The translations under genes were made by a program, and so were the position numbers. A stretch of DNA of 64,000 bases. It comes from Plantago ovata (taxonomy: Eukaryota > Streptophyta > Magnoliopsida > Lamiales > Plantaginaceae). Positions 1 to 8,523 of this stretch are shown one piece after another. The DNA is taken from positions 2,171,545 to 2,235,544 of the forward strand of contig CM051456.1 of NCBI GenBank assembly GCA_028274465.1, given 5' to 3'. Position 1 is the first letter of the stretch. The number at the start of each line of letters is the position of its first letter. The notes under the pieces are model-generated. The model was given only the letters and a program-made list of their open reading frames with translations, was not told where the DNA came from and ran no database searches.

Positions 1-95
1 AAAATGAAAGTAAAACCTCTTTTCAATCTTATTCTTCTTTTATAGGGATAAAAAAGTAGGGTGGTGCATGTAATGCTGCACTTTATGGAGTCCAT
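1..95 (-). CDS. Partial conserved leader mini-ORF, third copy (cut by window edge)
   Basis: Read on the minus strand from an ATG at 95, this encodes about 31 residues beginning MDSIKCSITCTT and running into an Arg/Lys-rich stretch. It is clearly homologous to the two mini-ORFs upstream of the RAD7-like genes (25071 and 30477), which begin MDSIKCCITCT and MDSIKCCIAFT. Relative to those, the gaps are multiples of three (one Tyr codon and Arg codons lost), so the frame is kept. The leader upstream is also shared. A third RAD7-like gene probably lies just left of the window, transcribed leftward; that is inference. The function of the peptide is unknown. Confidence 0.6.
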   Translation of the reverse strand, partial: MDSIKCSITCTTLLFYPYKRRIRLKRGFTFI

Positions 96-300
96 TTGAA
101 ACAGAGTAATCTTGGTTGAGACTGATGAATGAATGTGAATGAATGAACTGCAGAGAGGAAAAGAAAGGGGATTTGATTGATTGTGATTTTTAGGGCTTTA
201 TAAGAAAGAAATCAGGCAAATTGTGATTTTTGCATTTTGCTCATCTGTATTTCAATAATATTCCTGAGACACCACATCTTCGCAAAATATGCCCTGTAAT
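96..300 (-). promoter_or_regulatory. Leader/promoter-proximal region of the third RAD7-like copy
   Basis: The reverse complement matches the region just upstream of the mini-ORF in RAD7-like copy B (about 30270-30476). Shared stretches include 'gaagatgtggtgtctca', 'gaaatacag', 'cttataaagccctaaaaatc' and the pyrimidine-rich run before the ATG. Conservation this far upstream suggests the whole 5' unit was duplicated, not only the coding part. No TATA box can be assigned with certainty. Confidence 0.5.
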
Positions 301-860
301 AATCCCCGTTTAAATTGACTTGCATCTAGATATGTTTATTTCTTTAATTAAGACAGAATTTTATACTATACATATATACTTATCTTTTACATATTTTTCC
401 TAATTATATTAATTACTAGAAGTTTGTCCGAATTATATCTCTTATATTAATTACAATTAATTATTAACTAAATATGTTTGTTTACTTAATGAAGGATTTG
501 AGACAAAATTTGATACTATTTATTTTTTTTATTTTTATTTTTTGTTTTTTTTGTTTTTAACCACTGTGTCCGGCTCATTGGCCGACTATTCCAGTTCGAG
601 GGGAATTCCGGGGTTACGGTTTTATTCCTCTCTCAATGGTGTTGCGGGGATCGAACCGTAGTCCTCCCTCCCAAATGCAACCCATGGCACCACTACACCA
701 ACATGACGTTGGTGATTTGATAATATTGATTATAGTTATAAATATGTGCTACCCTTATTACTACTACTAAGCATCATCTCCAAACCCGATCGAGAAACTA
801 AGCATCATCTCCCAAACTCGATTGAGCAGCGCATGCATGTAGTAGAACCAGAACTATTGT
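300..860 (+). repeat. Duplicated promoter-like segment, copy 1 (contains the SINE)
   Basis: This AT-rich segment is paralogous to about 3020-3345. Both contain 'aaatatgtttgttt', an 'acaattaatta'-like run, a 'tataaata'-like stretch, then 'cttattactacta', 'catcatctccaaa' and 'gcagcgcat' or 'gcggcgcat'. It looks like the upstream region of a gene that existed in at least two copies here, possibly the RIP-like genes. Copy 1 is interrupted by the SINE at 521-715; copy 2 is not. Confidence 0.55.
521..715 (-). mobile_element. tRNA-derived SINE retroposon
   Basis: On the minus strand the element starts near 715 with a tRNA-like head. An A-box-like stretch (tggtgtagtggtgccatggg, 681-700) is followed about 25 bp later by a perfect B box (ggttcgatcccc, 646-657), the internal RNA polymerase III promoter. 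The 3' end is a long A-rich tail, seen on the plus strand as the T-rich run 521-557. Near-identical 12-bp direct repeats flank it (tttgatactatt at 509-520, tttgataatatt at 716-727), as expected of target-site duplications from LINE-driven retroposition. The paralogous segment near 3185 lacks the insert. It is about 195 bp and encodes no protein. Confidence 0.82.
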
Positions 861-1753
861 GCAGGTACACATCTATTATATTGGTTTTATTATGACTATA
901 GCTACATGGCCTCCAGAAATTGGGGCCTCAAAATTATTTTATACATATAGATATGTAAAAAGAAATGAGAACTGTATTGGTTCAGTTGGCTCGGATGCTG
1001 GTGTTTGTGCTATATGCTTGCGCAATGAATCAATAATATTATTACACTAGTACTAATATTTATGAAACTATAGGCTAGCTACGGGCCTGGGAGGGAGGGA
1101 TACAAGTGTTAATTAAGTTTGTATTAAATTAAGCTTATTATGTACATAATGTATGTGTGTATAGGGAGGTATATGTTCACCGTGCGTGGAGATAGCCGTT
1201 GGTGTATTGATTTTTCACTAGTACTGATTGAATATGTATGTTGTTTACGGACCAATTAATTATTTAATTATTGTGGTCCCGTAAATTAGATTTTAGAAAT
1301 ATGCACGTTACATTTGAAAACAATGATTATCAAAATCACTTCTACCAAATAAATATTAGTATATTTATAATATTCTATAATATTAGAGATCATTCTTAGA
1401 TCTTTGACCTAATTATTTTGATTGATATAAATTAGTCATTTACAAAATATGTAGATACACATGACCCTATAAACACACACATGAGTACAATAAGCCTACT
1501 GCGAACTAATGAAATCCATACTTACTTCCAAATATGCATAATATGGCCAAAAGTAACGTGAGATACATAAATATACTCTCGTAAAAGATAAATTTTATGA
1601 GGCCTATGTCAAAACTTCAAAGTATTTACCGTATAAAAGAAAAATAAATGATCATACAGACATACAGTGAAATTTAAATGTCAATTTCGCGCAAATTTCT
1701 AATTCAATATTCTAACTCTTTTGCAAATCCGAGGCCCTAAAATTTTTTAGGCC
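861..1753. other. AT-rich intergenic stretch, no gene seen
   Basis: Short open frames occur but have no recognisable domain and no neighbouring splice structure. The first part continues the weak similarity to the 3345-3450 region. A 7-bp 'aggccct' direct repeat lies at about 1731-1756, next to the start of the inverted RIP-like fragment, but I can assign no function to it. Confidence 0.5.
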
Positions 1754-2100
1754 CTAGGCAGTGAACATACCACATAGCTTTGAGCCGGACTTGGGAATGC
1801 CATACCGTAAATTTCCACTTTTCAAATGATTGTCATAAAGTATTTCGGTTATGAACTTTGAGTAATCCTCCTCTCTCGTAGAAACGTCTAGCTCAAAAAC
1901 ACATACAGTAGATATGTCATCTCTGGGTTGTGTAGAAATCAACTCGACCACATGTTTATTCTTTTTGTCTCTGGGCGATGGAGAAGTCGACTCGCCCGCA
2001 TGTTTATTCTTGTGTGGCATAAGAACAGATGATAAAAAATAATTTAACTGAAACTTTTTTTTTTTTTTTGGATATATAGAAAAAGTTTGTACGTAGAGAA
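1754..2100 (-). pseudogene. RIP-like (rRNA N-glycosidase) N-terminal fragment, inverted
   Basis: An 85-90 residue minus-strand frame has a lysine-rich lead (KNKHAGES, DKKNKH) and then a stretch with the N-terminal signature of ribosome-inactivating proteins: a hydrophobic FELDV strand, YSKFITEIL, and YGIP. RIPs depurinate the sarcin-ricin loop of large-subunit rRNA. The frame stops soon after YGIP (stop at 1754), so the active-site half is missing. Upstream sequence to about 2100 matches the region before the plus-strand copy at 4656, so the whole 5' end is duplicated in inverted orientation. The RIP assignment rests on motif spacing read by eye. This is a remnant and not a working toxin gene. 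Confidence 0.5.
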
Positions 2101-2200
2101 CTATTCCGGTTTGAAAAAAAATAAAGTTAAAGATTTATAATGATCTATAATAATAGGTTAGTCGGTGAAAGTTTAGCATAAGGCCTTAATATTCTTAAGC
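2021..2200. other. Junction between inverted and direct RIP-like fragments
   Basis: It contains the inverted upstream sequence of the 1754 fragment, including a T15 run at 2057, followed by AT-rich sequence. No gene or promoter can be supported. Confidence 0.4.
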
Positions 2201-2640
2201 CGGCCTGGACATTCCCTATACAATGCTCAACAAGAAACAAAAAACATCTCGTACGATTTACGATTTTGAAGTTGTCCCATAAGAAATATAATGATAAGAG
2301 TGTGGAACTTCATATGATAAACTATGATTTATATATAAAGTAAGTCAAAATAATAGAGCATCTATTCTAGTTGAGATAAGCAACAAGTCTTTGCTAATCA
2401 TATATTTCCATAATCTTTTAAGGTTTAAGTCTGCATATAAAGTCACACCAAGACCAATTAATTTGATTATATTAATGGCATGTAATTAAAAGTTGGGGGA
2501 ATATATCTGAGCTAGTACATTATCTCAATGATAACATTAAAAACACCAGAGAGTTTGGAGTATTCCGTACTTAAAGGTTTTAGAACCGAAGAAAATAAAG
2601 AACAATGTCAATCTGAATTGGAGCAGCTTGGCATGACGCT
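2200..2640 (+). pseudogene. Degenerate RIP-like middle/C-terminal fragment
   Basis: Matches to the better-preserved pseudogene at 3988-4654 appear in shifting frames: a KTSR-containing piece near 2245, HKKYNDKSVEL near 2280, and a segment parallel to the 3' part (aaaagttgggggaatatat at about 2490; gtacttaaaggtt near 2572). Stops and frameshifts interrupt it throughout. The end runs into sequence encoding ENKEQCQSELEQLGM, which is repeated downstream of the other copies. It is a dead copy of the same family. Confidence 0.5.
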
Positions 2641-2800
2641 CGATGGTCTTATGAATCGTCGTGGAATCACACTGATATAGAAGAATAAAAAAATTTACTC
2701 CTGAAGAGCAGAATAACGTTGATAAAGAAGAAAGACAGGAGAACGGTGAAGTTGGAGGGGGAGAAAAGAACTGTAAGCTGAAAAAAAAAAGAATAAAATT
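2594..2800 (+). repeat. RIP-cluster 3' repeat, copy 1
   Basis: This shares 'aataaagaacaatgtca', 'cttggcatgac', 'gatggtcttatga' and 'gtcgtcgtggaatcaca' with 3450-3780 and 4861-5200, followed in all three by a purine-rich run. It was probably the 3' part of the ancestral unit. No intact coding frame runs through it. Confidence 0.6.
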
Positions 2801-3019
2801 GTCATTTTAAACCTTTTTTTTAGTGTATGTAAGGTCAAACTGGACATAAAATAAATCACAGATAAATTGGAGCTCTTTAAAATTTACGGATAAAGTAATA
2901 CTTAAACTAAAAAATATTAAAAAATAGAATATCGGAAGCATCCTACCCGTACTGTATATATATTATCTCCTGGTAATTATCTCCCGTAGATGGGGTATTA
3001 ATTAACATGTTTGTCCTTT

Positions 3020-3345
3020 CATAGACGTTTAAACTCTTACTACTATTAAGGACTAAATATGTTTATTTTTATACCATATAGTTAACTTTTACAGGTTTGT
3101 CTAATTATATGAAGGGTTTCCTTGTATTAATTACAATTATTACATAAATATGTTTGTTTCCATGATTAAGAATTTAAGACACGATTTTATACTATTAATA
3201 TGTCTGAAATTGTGTGCATATGCTATTATAAATACGTGGTACCTTCTTCACCCTTATTACTACTATACTACACTAATCATCATCATCTCCAAAACCCCGA
3301 TCAAGCGGCGCATTCAGTACACAATCTTTTGTTTATTATAATGTT
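3020..3345 (+). repeat. Duplicated promoter-like segment, copy 2 (empty site of the SINE)
   Basis: Paralogous to 300-860 but without the SINE: the sequence runs straight through 'gattttatactattaatatg' at about 3183-3202, where copy 1 carries the insertion. A TATA-like 'tataaata' at about 3227-3234 precedes a pyrimidine- and adenine-rich stretch typical of a plant 5' leader. No intact coding sequence follows, so any promoter activity now drives only remnants. Confidence 0.55.
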
Positions 3346-3404
3346 TAATTTTACTTTTGTTAAATATAATAAGGTTATGACTATATCTATATACTTGCAT
3401 GTTA

Positions 3405-3990
3405 CATACAAACACTGTCACACACACGACACGAAACAAACTGAATAAATAAAGAACAATGTCAGCTTGGCATGACTGTCGATGGTCTTATGAGTCGTCG
3501 TGGAATCACATTGATAAATAAAGAACAATAAAGATTTTACTCATTAAGAGAAGAAGAACGGTGAAGTTGGACGGGAGAAGAAGAACCGTAAAGCTAGGAA
3601 GAAGAAGAATAAGGGACCAAAACTCACAAGAGGGTAAATCTCCTCAACCAATGGTAGGGATACAAAGGACCGCAAGGAAGCTAAGAACAACACACCCAAG
3701 TAAACTGTCAACAAGAGCAGAGCTAACCAGCCACACACCCTGTCCAAAGGTCACGCCAAAGAGATGAGAAATCTATTCTAACATTTTATAAAATAACATA
3801 CACAACATAGTGTTTTCATGTTTGCTATATCGTCTATGAACAGTGTACTGATGAGAAGACTTCCATGTGATTACTGATTAATTGTTATACGGTGTATCCG
3901 TAAGTTTTAAGTTTCAGGTCGGATTCAAAAAAAAAAATTATATTTGAGAAACAGAAAACATTACTTATAATTAGATCATAATACGGTCAT
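3405..3990 (+). repeat. RIP-cluster 3' repeat, copy 2
   Basis: Collinear with 4810-5402 plus 6155-6175. It starts with 'aaacactgtcac', continues through the purine-rich run and 'cctcaacc', and ends in 'gagaaacagaaaacatta'. It carries the uninterrupted version of the site where the MULE-type element sits in copy 3. Open frames on both strands are low-complexity Lys/Arg- or Ser/Leu-rich sequence and are not supported as genes. Confidence 0.6.
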
Positions 3991-4654
3991 AACCGAAATA
4001 CTTTCTGACCATCATTTGAAAAGTGAAAATGAAAGGTATGGCATCCTCTATACAATGCTCGACCGTGGTGAACAAAAAACATCTCGAGACTAAACAATCT
4101 TGGAGCTGACTCATAAGAAACATAATGGTAAAAGCGTCGAAATTCTTATGAGGAACTATGATATCTACGCCATAGCTATTAGCATAAACAAGGGCAGGTG
4201 GTTTACACAGGATCTCGAAGGACCAAACCATCTATTCCTGGCTGATATGAAGATTCCCCACCGATTTCTAAATTTCAAGGGTGACTACCCGAGTAATTGG
4301 GACACTATTACCATACTGTGGAACAAGGATTTTTTGGAGAATTTGTGGTGGGACTGTATGACTAAATATAAAGACCGTGATGATTTCAAACCAATCTTTG
4401 CTAAGTTGCTGATTATATTTCCATAATCACTAATATTTAGGAGTATAGTTTAAGAAGTCGTCGTAACATTGCATCACCAGACCAATTTGAGGAGTCGCAA
4501 AACCGAATTGAGTATATTTATGTTGCATGCAATAAAAAGTTGGGGGAATATATCAGAGTTATTATATCATCTTAACAATTATAATAATAAAGAAACCACT
4601 GAGGGTTTGGAGAATTTCGTACTTAAAGGTTGTAGAAACGAAGAACATGAATAA
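3988..4654 (+). pseudogene. RIP-like (rRNA N-glycosidase) pseudogene, best-preserved copy
   Basis: One frame reads ITEIL, then RYGI, then after an in-frame stop ELTHKKHNGKSVEI, RNYDIYAIAI and GRWF. This is the order of the central beta-strands of a RIP domain. The frame stops at about 4426. After a frameshift, the piece at 4469-4654 has KSWGNISELL and a following FVLKG, matching the conserved Trp-containing helix and C-terminal strand of the family. The catalytic Glu/Arg helix, expected between the two parts, is not recognisable. The N-terminal 50-60 residues are missing because a breakpoint lies at about 3988. At least one stop, one frameshift and a 5' truncation make it a pseudogene. Confidence 0.6.
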
Positions 4655-4655
4655 C

Positions 4656-4865
4656 TTGTTCTCTACGTACAAACTTGTTTTATATATCCAAAAAAATGTT
4701 TCAGTTAACTTATTTTTATCATCTGTTCTTATGACACACAAGAATAAACATGCGGGCGAGTCGACTTCTTCACAGCCCAGAGACAAAAAGAATAAACATA
4801 TGGTCAAATCGACTTCTACACAAACACTGTCACATACACGACACGAAACAAACCGAATGAAATAA
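4656..4865 (+). pseudogene. RIP-like 5' fragment with lysine-rich lead
   Basis: This encodes a hydrophobic stretch (LVLYIQKNVSVNLFLSSVL) followed by THKKNKHAGES-like sequence and DKKNKH, homologous to the start of the inverted fragment at 1754-2100. It then runs directly into the 3' repeat without the RIP fold. It is another rearranged piece of the family. Confidence 0.45.
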
Positions 4866-5402
4866 AGAACAATGTCAGCTTGGCATGACTGTGGATGGTC
4901 TTATATATGAGTCGTCGTGGAATCACATTGATAAATAAAGAACAATAAAGATTTTACTCATGAAGAGAAGAAGAACGGTGAAGCTGGAGGGGAAAAGAAG
5001 AACCGTAAAGCTGGGAAGAAGAAGAATAAGGGACCTAAACTTACAAGAGGGTAAATCTCCTCAACCTGGTCGGGAAACAAGGGACCGCAAGGAAGCTAAG
5101 AACAACAACAACACACCCAAGTAATCTGCCAACACTAGAGCAGAGCTAACAAGCCACACACACTGTCCAAAGAGGGGGAAATCTAATCTAACATTTCATA
5201 AAACATCATACATAAGAGAGTGCTTTCATGTTTGCATATATATATGAATTGTCCTAATAAGAAGATTTACATGTGATTATTGATTAATTGTTATACTATG
5301 TATACATGTATACCGTAAGTTTTATGTTTCAGGTCGGATTCAGAAAGGAAAAAAAATCTCATATTCGCATGTAGAGATACCGGTGAGAAACAGAAAACAT
5401 AT
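4861..5402 (+). repeat. RIP-cluster 3' repeat, copy 3 (interrupted by the MULE-type element)
   Basis: Collinear with 3450-3965, including 'gtcggattcagaaag' and 'gagaaacagaaaacat'. The match stops at the left target duplication (5403-5411) and resumes after the right one with 'ttagatcatcatatggtcat' (6155), which corresponds to 'ttagatcataatacggtcat' near 3971. Confidence 0.6.
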
Positions 5403-5411
5403 TAATTATAA

Positions 5412-6145
5412 GAGAAAATTACATCCGCTACTCCAATTAGAGTCATAATTTTCATCTAGGTGACCATTGTTGTAACAATTACGTCTAGGTCCAAATTATG
5501 GTTGGAGAGTTGACCAAACTTTTTCTCCCTTTACATATGTTGCAGCCAAACATGGCCTTAACTACATTTTGGTTTTTTTTTTGCCTTTTGCTATTTTTCT
5601 TTTATTTAATTTTCTTTTCCTTTTTTCCTTTATTTTCCTTCCCCTCTATTCTTCCTCTTCACATCAATGATCGGAGCTACATCAACAAGAATCGGAGCTC
5701 AGCTCCGATCAATTATTGGAGCTACAGCTCCGATCAATGTAGCTCCGATTCTTGTTGAATCGGAGTTGTAAGTTTTGTGGCAGTTTTGCAATATTAATTT
5801 CGTTGGGGTACGATTCATAATAATGTTTTGGGTCAATTTGAAATTTAGGTAAGTTGTATACTTAATTTTAAAATATATTGTGTTAATTGTGTAAAATATA
5901 ATAGTATTATGGTCAAATGTGCAAAAATCGGAAATTGGAGTTGTTTGGTTGACCGGACAATTGAATATTTGACCGGGGCTAAAATTGTACTTTCCACATC
6001 TTAGTTCGCGAATAGTCAAATTCGTAGACTCATATGTAATTACAACTATCTAACTGGTTGTTATATGTAATTGTTGCAATAATTGTCACTCAGATGTCTT
6101 AATAATAATGGACTCTAAAAATGGGGATCCAAGTGTAAATGGCCC
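5412..6145. mobile_element. MULE-type MITE, 734 bp, with 9-bp target duplication
   Basis: Identical 9-bp repeats taattataa flank the element at 5403-5411 and 6146-6154, the duplication length of Mutator-like transposons. The ends are imperfect terminal inverted repeats of about 70 bp: the left begins gagaaaattacatcc, the reversed right begins gggccatttacacttgg, and both reach 'gttgtaacaattac' or 'attgcaacaattac'. The paralogous repeat at 3950-3990 shows the sequence without the insert. No transposase is encoded, so it is non-autonomous. Frames inside it are low-complexity and not genes. Confidence 0.82.
5671..5757. repeat. Palindromic cluster inside the MULE-type MITE
   Basis: A perfect 17-bp inverted repeat (caacaagaatcggagct at 5683-5699, its reverse complement at 5741-5757) encloses further copies of 'agctccgatc' in both orientations. 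It can form a nested hairpin. A polypyrimidine tract (5565-5665) precedes it. Confidence 0.8.
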
Positions 6146-6154
6146 TAATTATAA

Positions 6155-6820
6155 TTAGATCATCATATGGTCATGCAGAATTGAAAAAAAAGGAAGAAAG
6201 AGGTAAATAGCAATCATCATCAACAGAGCAAAAAGCACTTCTTAGTCCCTGAAAGTTTTGTACAATAGTGATACAACAATACAGTTTTGTGATGCAGGAC
6301 AGGGGTTTTCTAATTCAGATTACTGAAAACTGGTAGTACTACTAATTTGTAAGAGAAACTACTAATTTGTAAGAGAAACTGAAAAGGGCTCTATACTGCT
6401 TACTTGTTCATGTGCTTGAGGGTGGCTTCAAGTCTAGTAGTAATAATGTATTGGCGTTTTTCAAGACCTGATCAAACAAATTCCCATTAAAAAATGTGCC
6501 CCCAACAATACACTTCGGCTTTATTTTGGAGTAAAAGACACACTCTTAACCACAGAACAGAATCGAAGATCAACCCCCAACAACGAAATCGTTCTTTCCA
6601 CGAAAGAAGCTGAGCATCGTTTTCATTTTCTATGCTTGGATTTGGTTGGAAATGGCAGGGGCAGCGCAAAATTCTCCGATTCTGGTCACCGGTGCAAATG
6701 CAGCACGTAACAACTAACTATTGCCGGTTACATATGATACTCTCAACATATCAAAACAAACACAGCTGTTATTAAGGGGCTTCAATGGAACTCAACTTCC
6801 AACAGAATGACTCCAAGCAC
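6155..6820. other. 3' flank of the SNRNP25-like gene; direct 19-bp repeat
   Basis: The first 25 bp complete the interrupted RIP-cluster repeat. 'ctactaatttgtaagagaaa' is repeated in tandem at about 6338-6377. The part next to 6820 is probably 3' UTR of the minus-strand gene. No other coding sequence is supported. Confidence 0.4.
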
Positions 6821-8523
6821 TCACTTTCTGGTCTTACTTTCTCTGCGACCATAAGATTTGTTGCTGCTGTAAAACCGAATGATATTCTTGAAACTTCCAG
6901 ATTTGCTGACAGGATATTTTGATGAATTGCTCTTTTCTTTCCCCATCTTGGAGCTGCTCAACTTGCGATATGGGAAAAAACATGTGAACATGTGAGACAA
7001 ATTAGACTTCTGTTTTCCTGTGGGACTGTTAACGAAGTGAACATGATCATCCTGGATGTCTCCAATATCGATACGATGAAAATGGTTTGCCTCGTCATTT
7101 TGTGGTTCTTCTCTGTAGCTATTTGAACTGCAATTCAAGGTAAGAGTCATGGTTTGATCTTTGATCCAGGTGTGGATAAGCATAAGTACAATAGAAAGCT
7201 TGCAAACTTTACAGATCATCTTCCAGATAAGGCTCATCTTTCTCTGATGATTGAGTCTTTACCAAGTTGTATGAACTGGAGTAATGACGAATAAACTGCA
7301 GCTGAACATACCAAAATGCCATAAACGAGTTTAGAGAACAAAAAGCTGAAATTCAAATCTCTAGTAATTGTAAATTACATACTCAGTGTGCACCTGTGTT
7401 AGCAAAAATAATCAATGGTAATGCCAAAGGCAAAGGTAGAAATGGTTCTACGGCCTATACAAGACTTCAATATGCCATAACTAAGACCCTTCCTTGATGT
7501 AACATCAACTTAGTTCTTACTGACCACACCAGTGACACCATCTACGCCGCTACATTGTGAAACTGGCTGTCTCCGTTTTACATACCACCTGGTAATTAAG
7601 CAACTTTTGGTTCGCTTTCTATAAGCTGAGCACTAATAATGGACGCTAAAGGTGTCAATCGACATTAAGAGAGGAACAAACATTCCTACACACAACTCAA
7701 GCGTAAACATTTTCCAGAAAAAAAAGTAGGACGAACCTCATCACCGTCTCTAATTCCAAACATTCCAACATAATCATCGTCATGCAATAACTTATGCCCG
7801 TCATGGCATAAACAAAACTGTCCCCATACATGTCCCCTGTACAAAATCGTAGACATTGCTTCTAAGACCAGTCACAATAAATTCACTCCAAATAAGGCTC
7901 AACACGAAACATTATAGCATTTCTTAACAGATCAAATAAACACACGCCAATTCAATATCTACAAGTACTACAATCACATCGATCCGAGTTCAATAATGCA
8001 AACTGTAATGAGTTAACACGATTGCGAATAATCGAAACCAAACAGTAACTCAATTACTCAAACAAGCTAACTGTAATGAGTTAACAACAACAGTAGTACC
8101 ACGAAATCCTGCCAGAGCCTTTCTTAGGCAAATGATCAAACACTGCTTCCACCGCTCGCTTCACGTCCCGAACCGTCCCCAATTTCGACACTTCAATCCC
8201 TACAAAAAAAATAAAAAAAATAAAAAAATGCAATCAAATCACGCAGACACATGTTAATCATCATGGAAAACGTAGATTCTGAAATGAAATGTACCGAAAA
8301 CGGAGCCATCTAATTTGAGGACGGTAAGGCGGAGGGGGTTCTGAGGAAGCTTGTCGTAGGAGGAGAGGCTGATTCTCCGCGGAGTCTCCATGCAGGTGGT
8401 GATCAATGAGTTGGATGATGATAGAGGATGGTGATCATGATGATGATAATGATGATAATTGTCGGAATCGAGAATTTGCATGGTTATATAATTGGGGGAA
8501 GAGGAGGGGTAACTTCTGGTCAT
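6821..8523 (-). CDS. SNRNP25-like ubiquitin-fold protein (U11/U12 25 kDa-like family)
   Basis: Five exons on the minus strand: 8523-8295, 8199-8100, 7836-7737, 7301-7213 and 7127-6821. All junctions are GT-AG and the joined frame is 274 residues. After a low-complexity His/Ser-rich start comes the ubiquitin-like fold: LRLTVLKLDGSVFGIEV (end of exon 1 into exon 2), VKRAVEAVF, ISWGHVWGQFCLC and then GDELQFIRH across exons 3-4. This is the pattern of plant proteins annotated as U11/U12 snRNP 25 kDa-like. A Ser/Lys/Arg-rich tail follows. The real minor spliceosome subunit is shorter, so a role in U12 splicing is only inferred from the family name. Start: the first ATG (8523) in the only frame that joins. 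The gene is the leftmost of three adjacent minus-strand genes. Confidence 0.82.

Noticed and set aside
3544-3767. Opposed frames, one Lys/Arg-rich and one Leu/Phe-rich
   Set aside because: Both come from the purine-rich run of the RIP-cluster repeat; the counterparts at 2700 and 4980 do not keep the frame.
1754-4865. Possibility that inverted RIP-like arms form an siRNA-producing hairpin gene
   Set aside because: The arms are short, 2.6 kb apart and separated by unrelated repeats; nothing shows a single transcript across them.
5498-5758. Open frame of 86 codons rich in Phe and Leu
   Set aside because: It is the translated polypyrimidine tract and palindrome inside the MULE-type MITE; low complexity, no domain.
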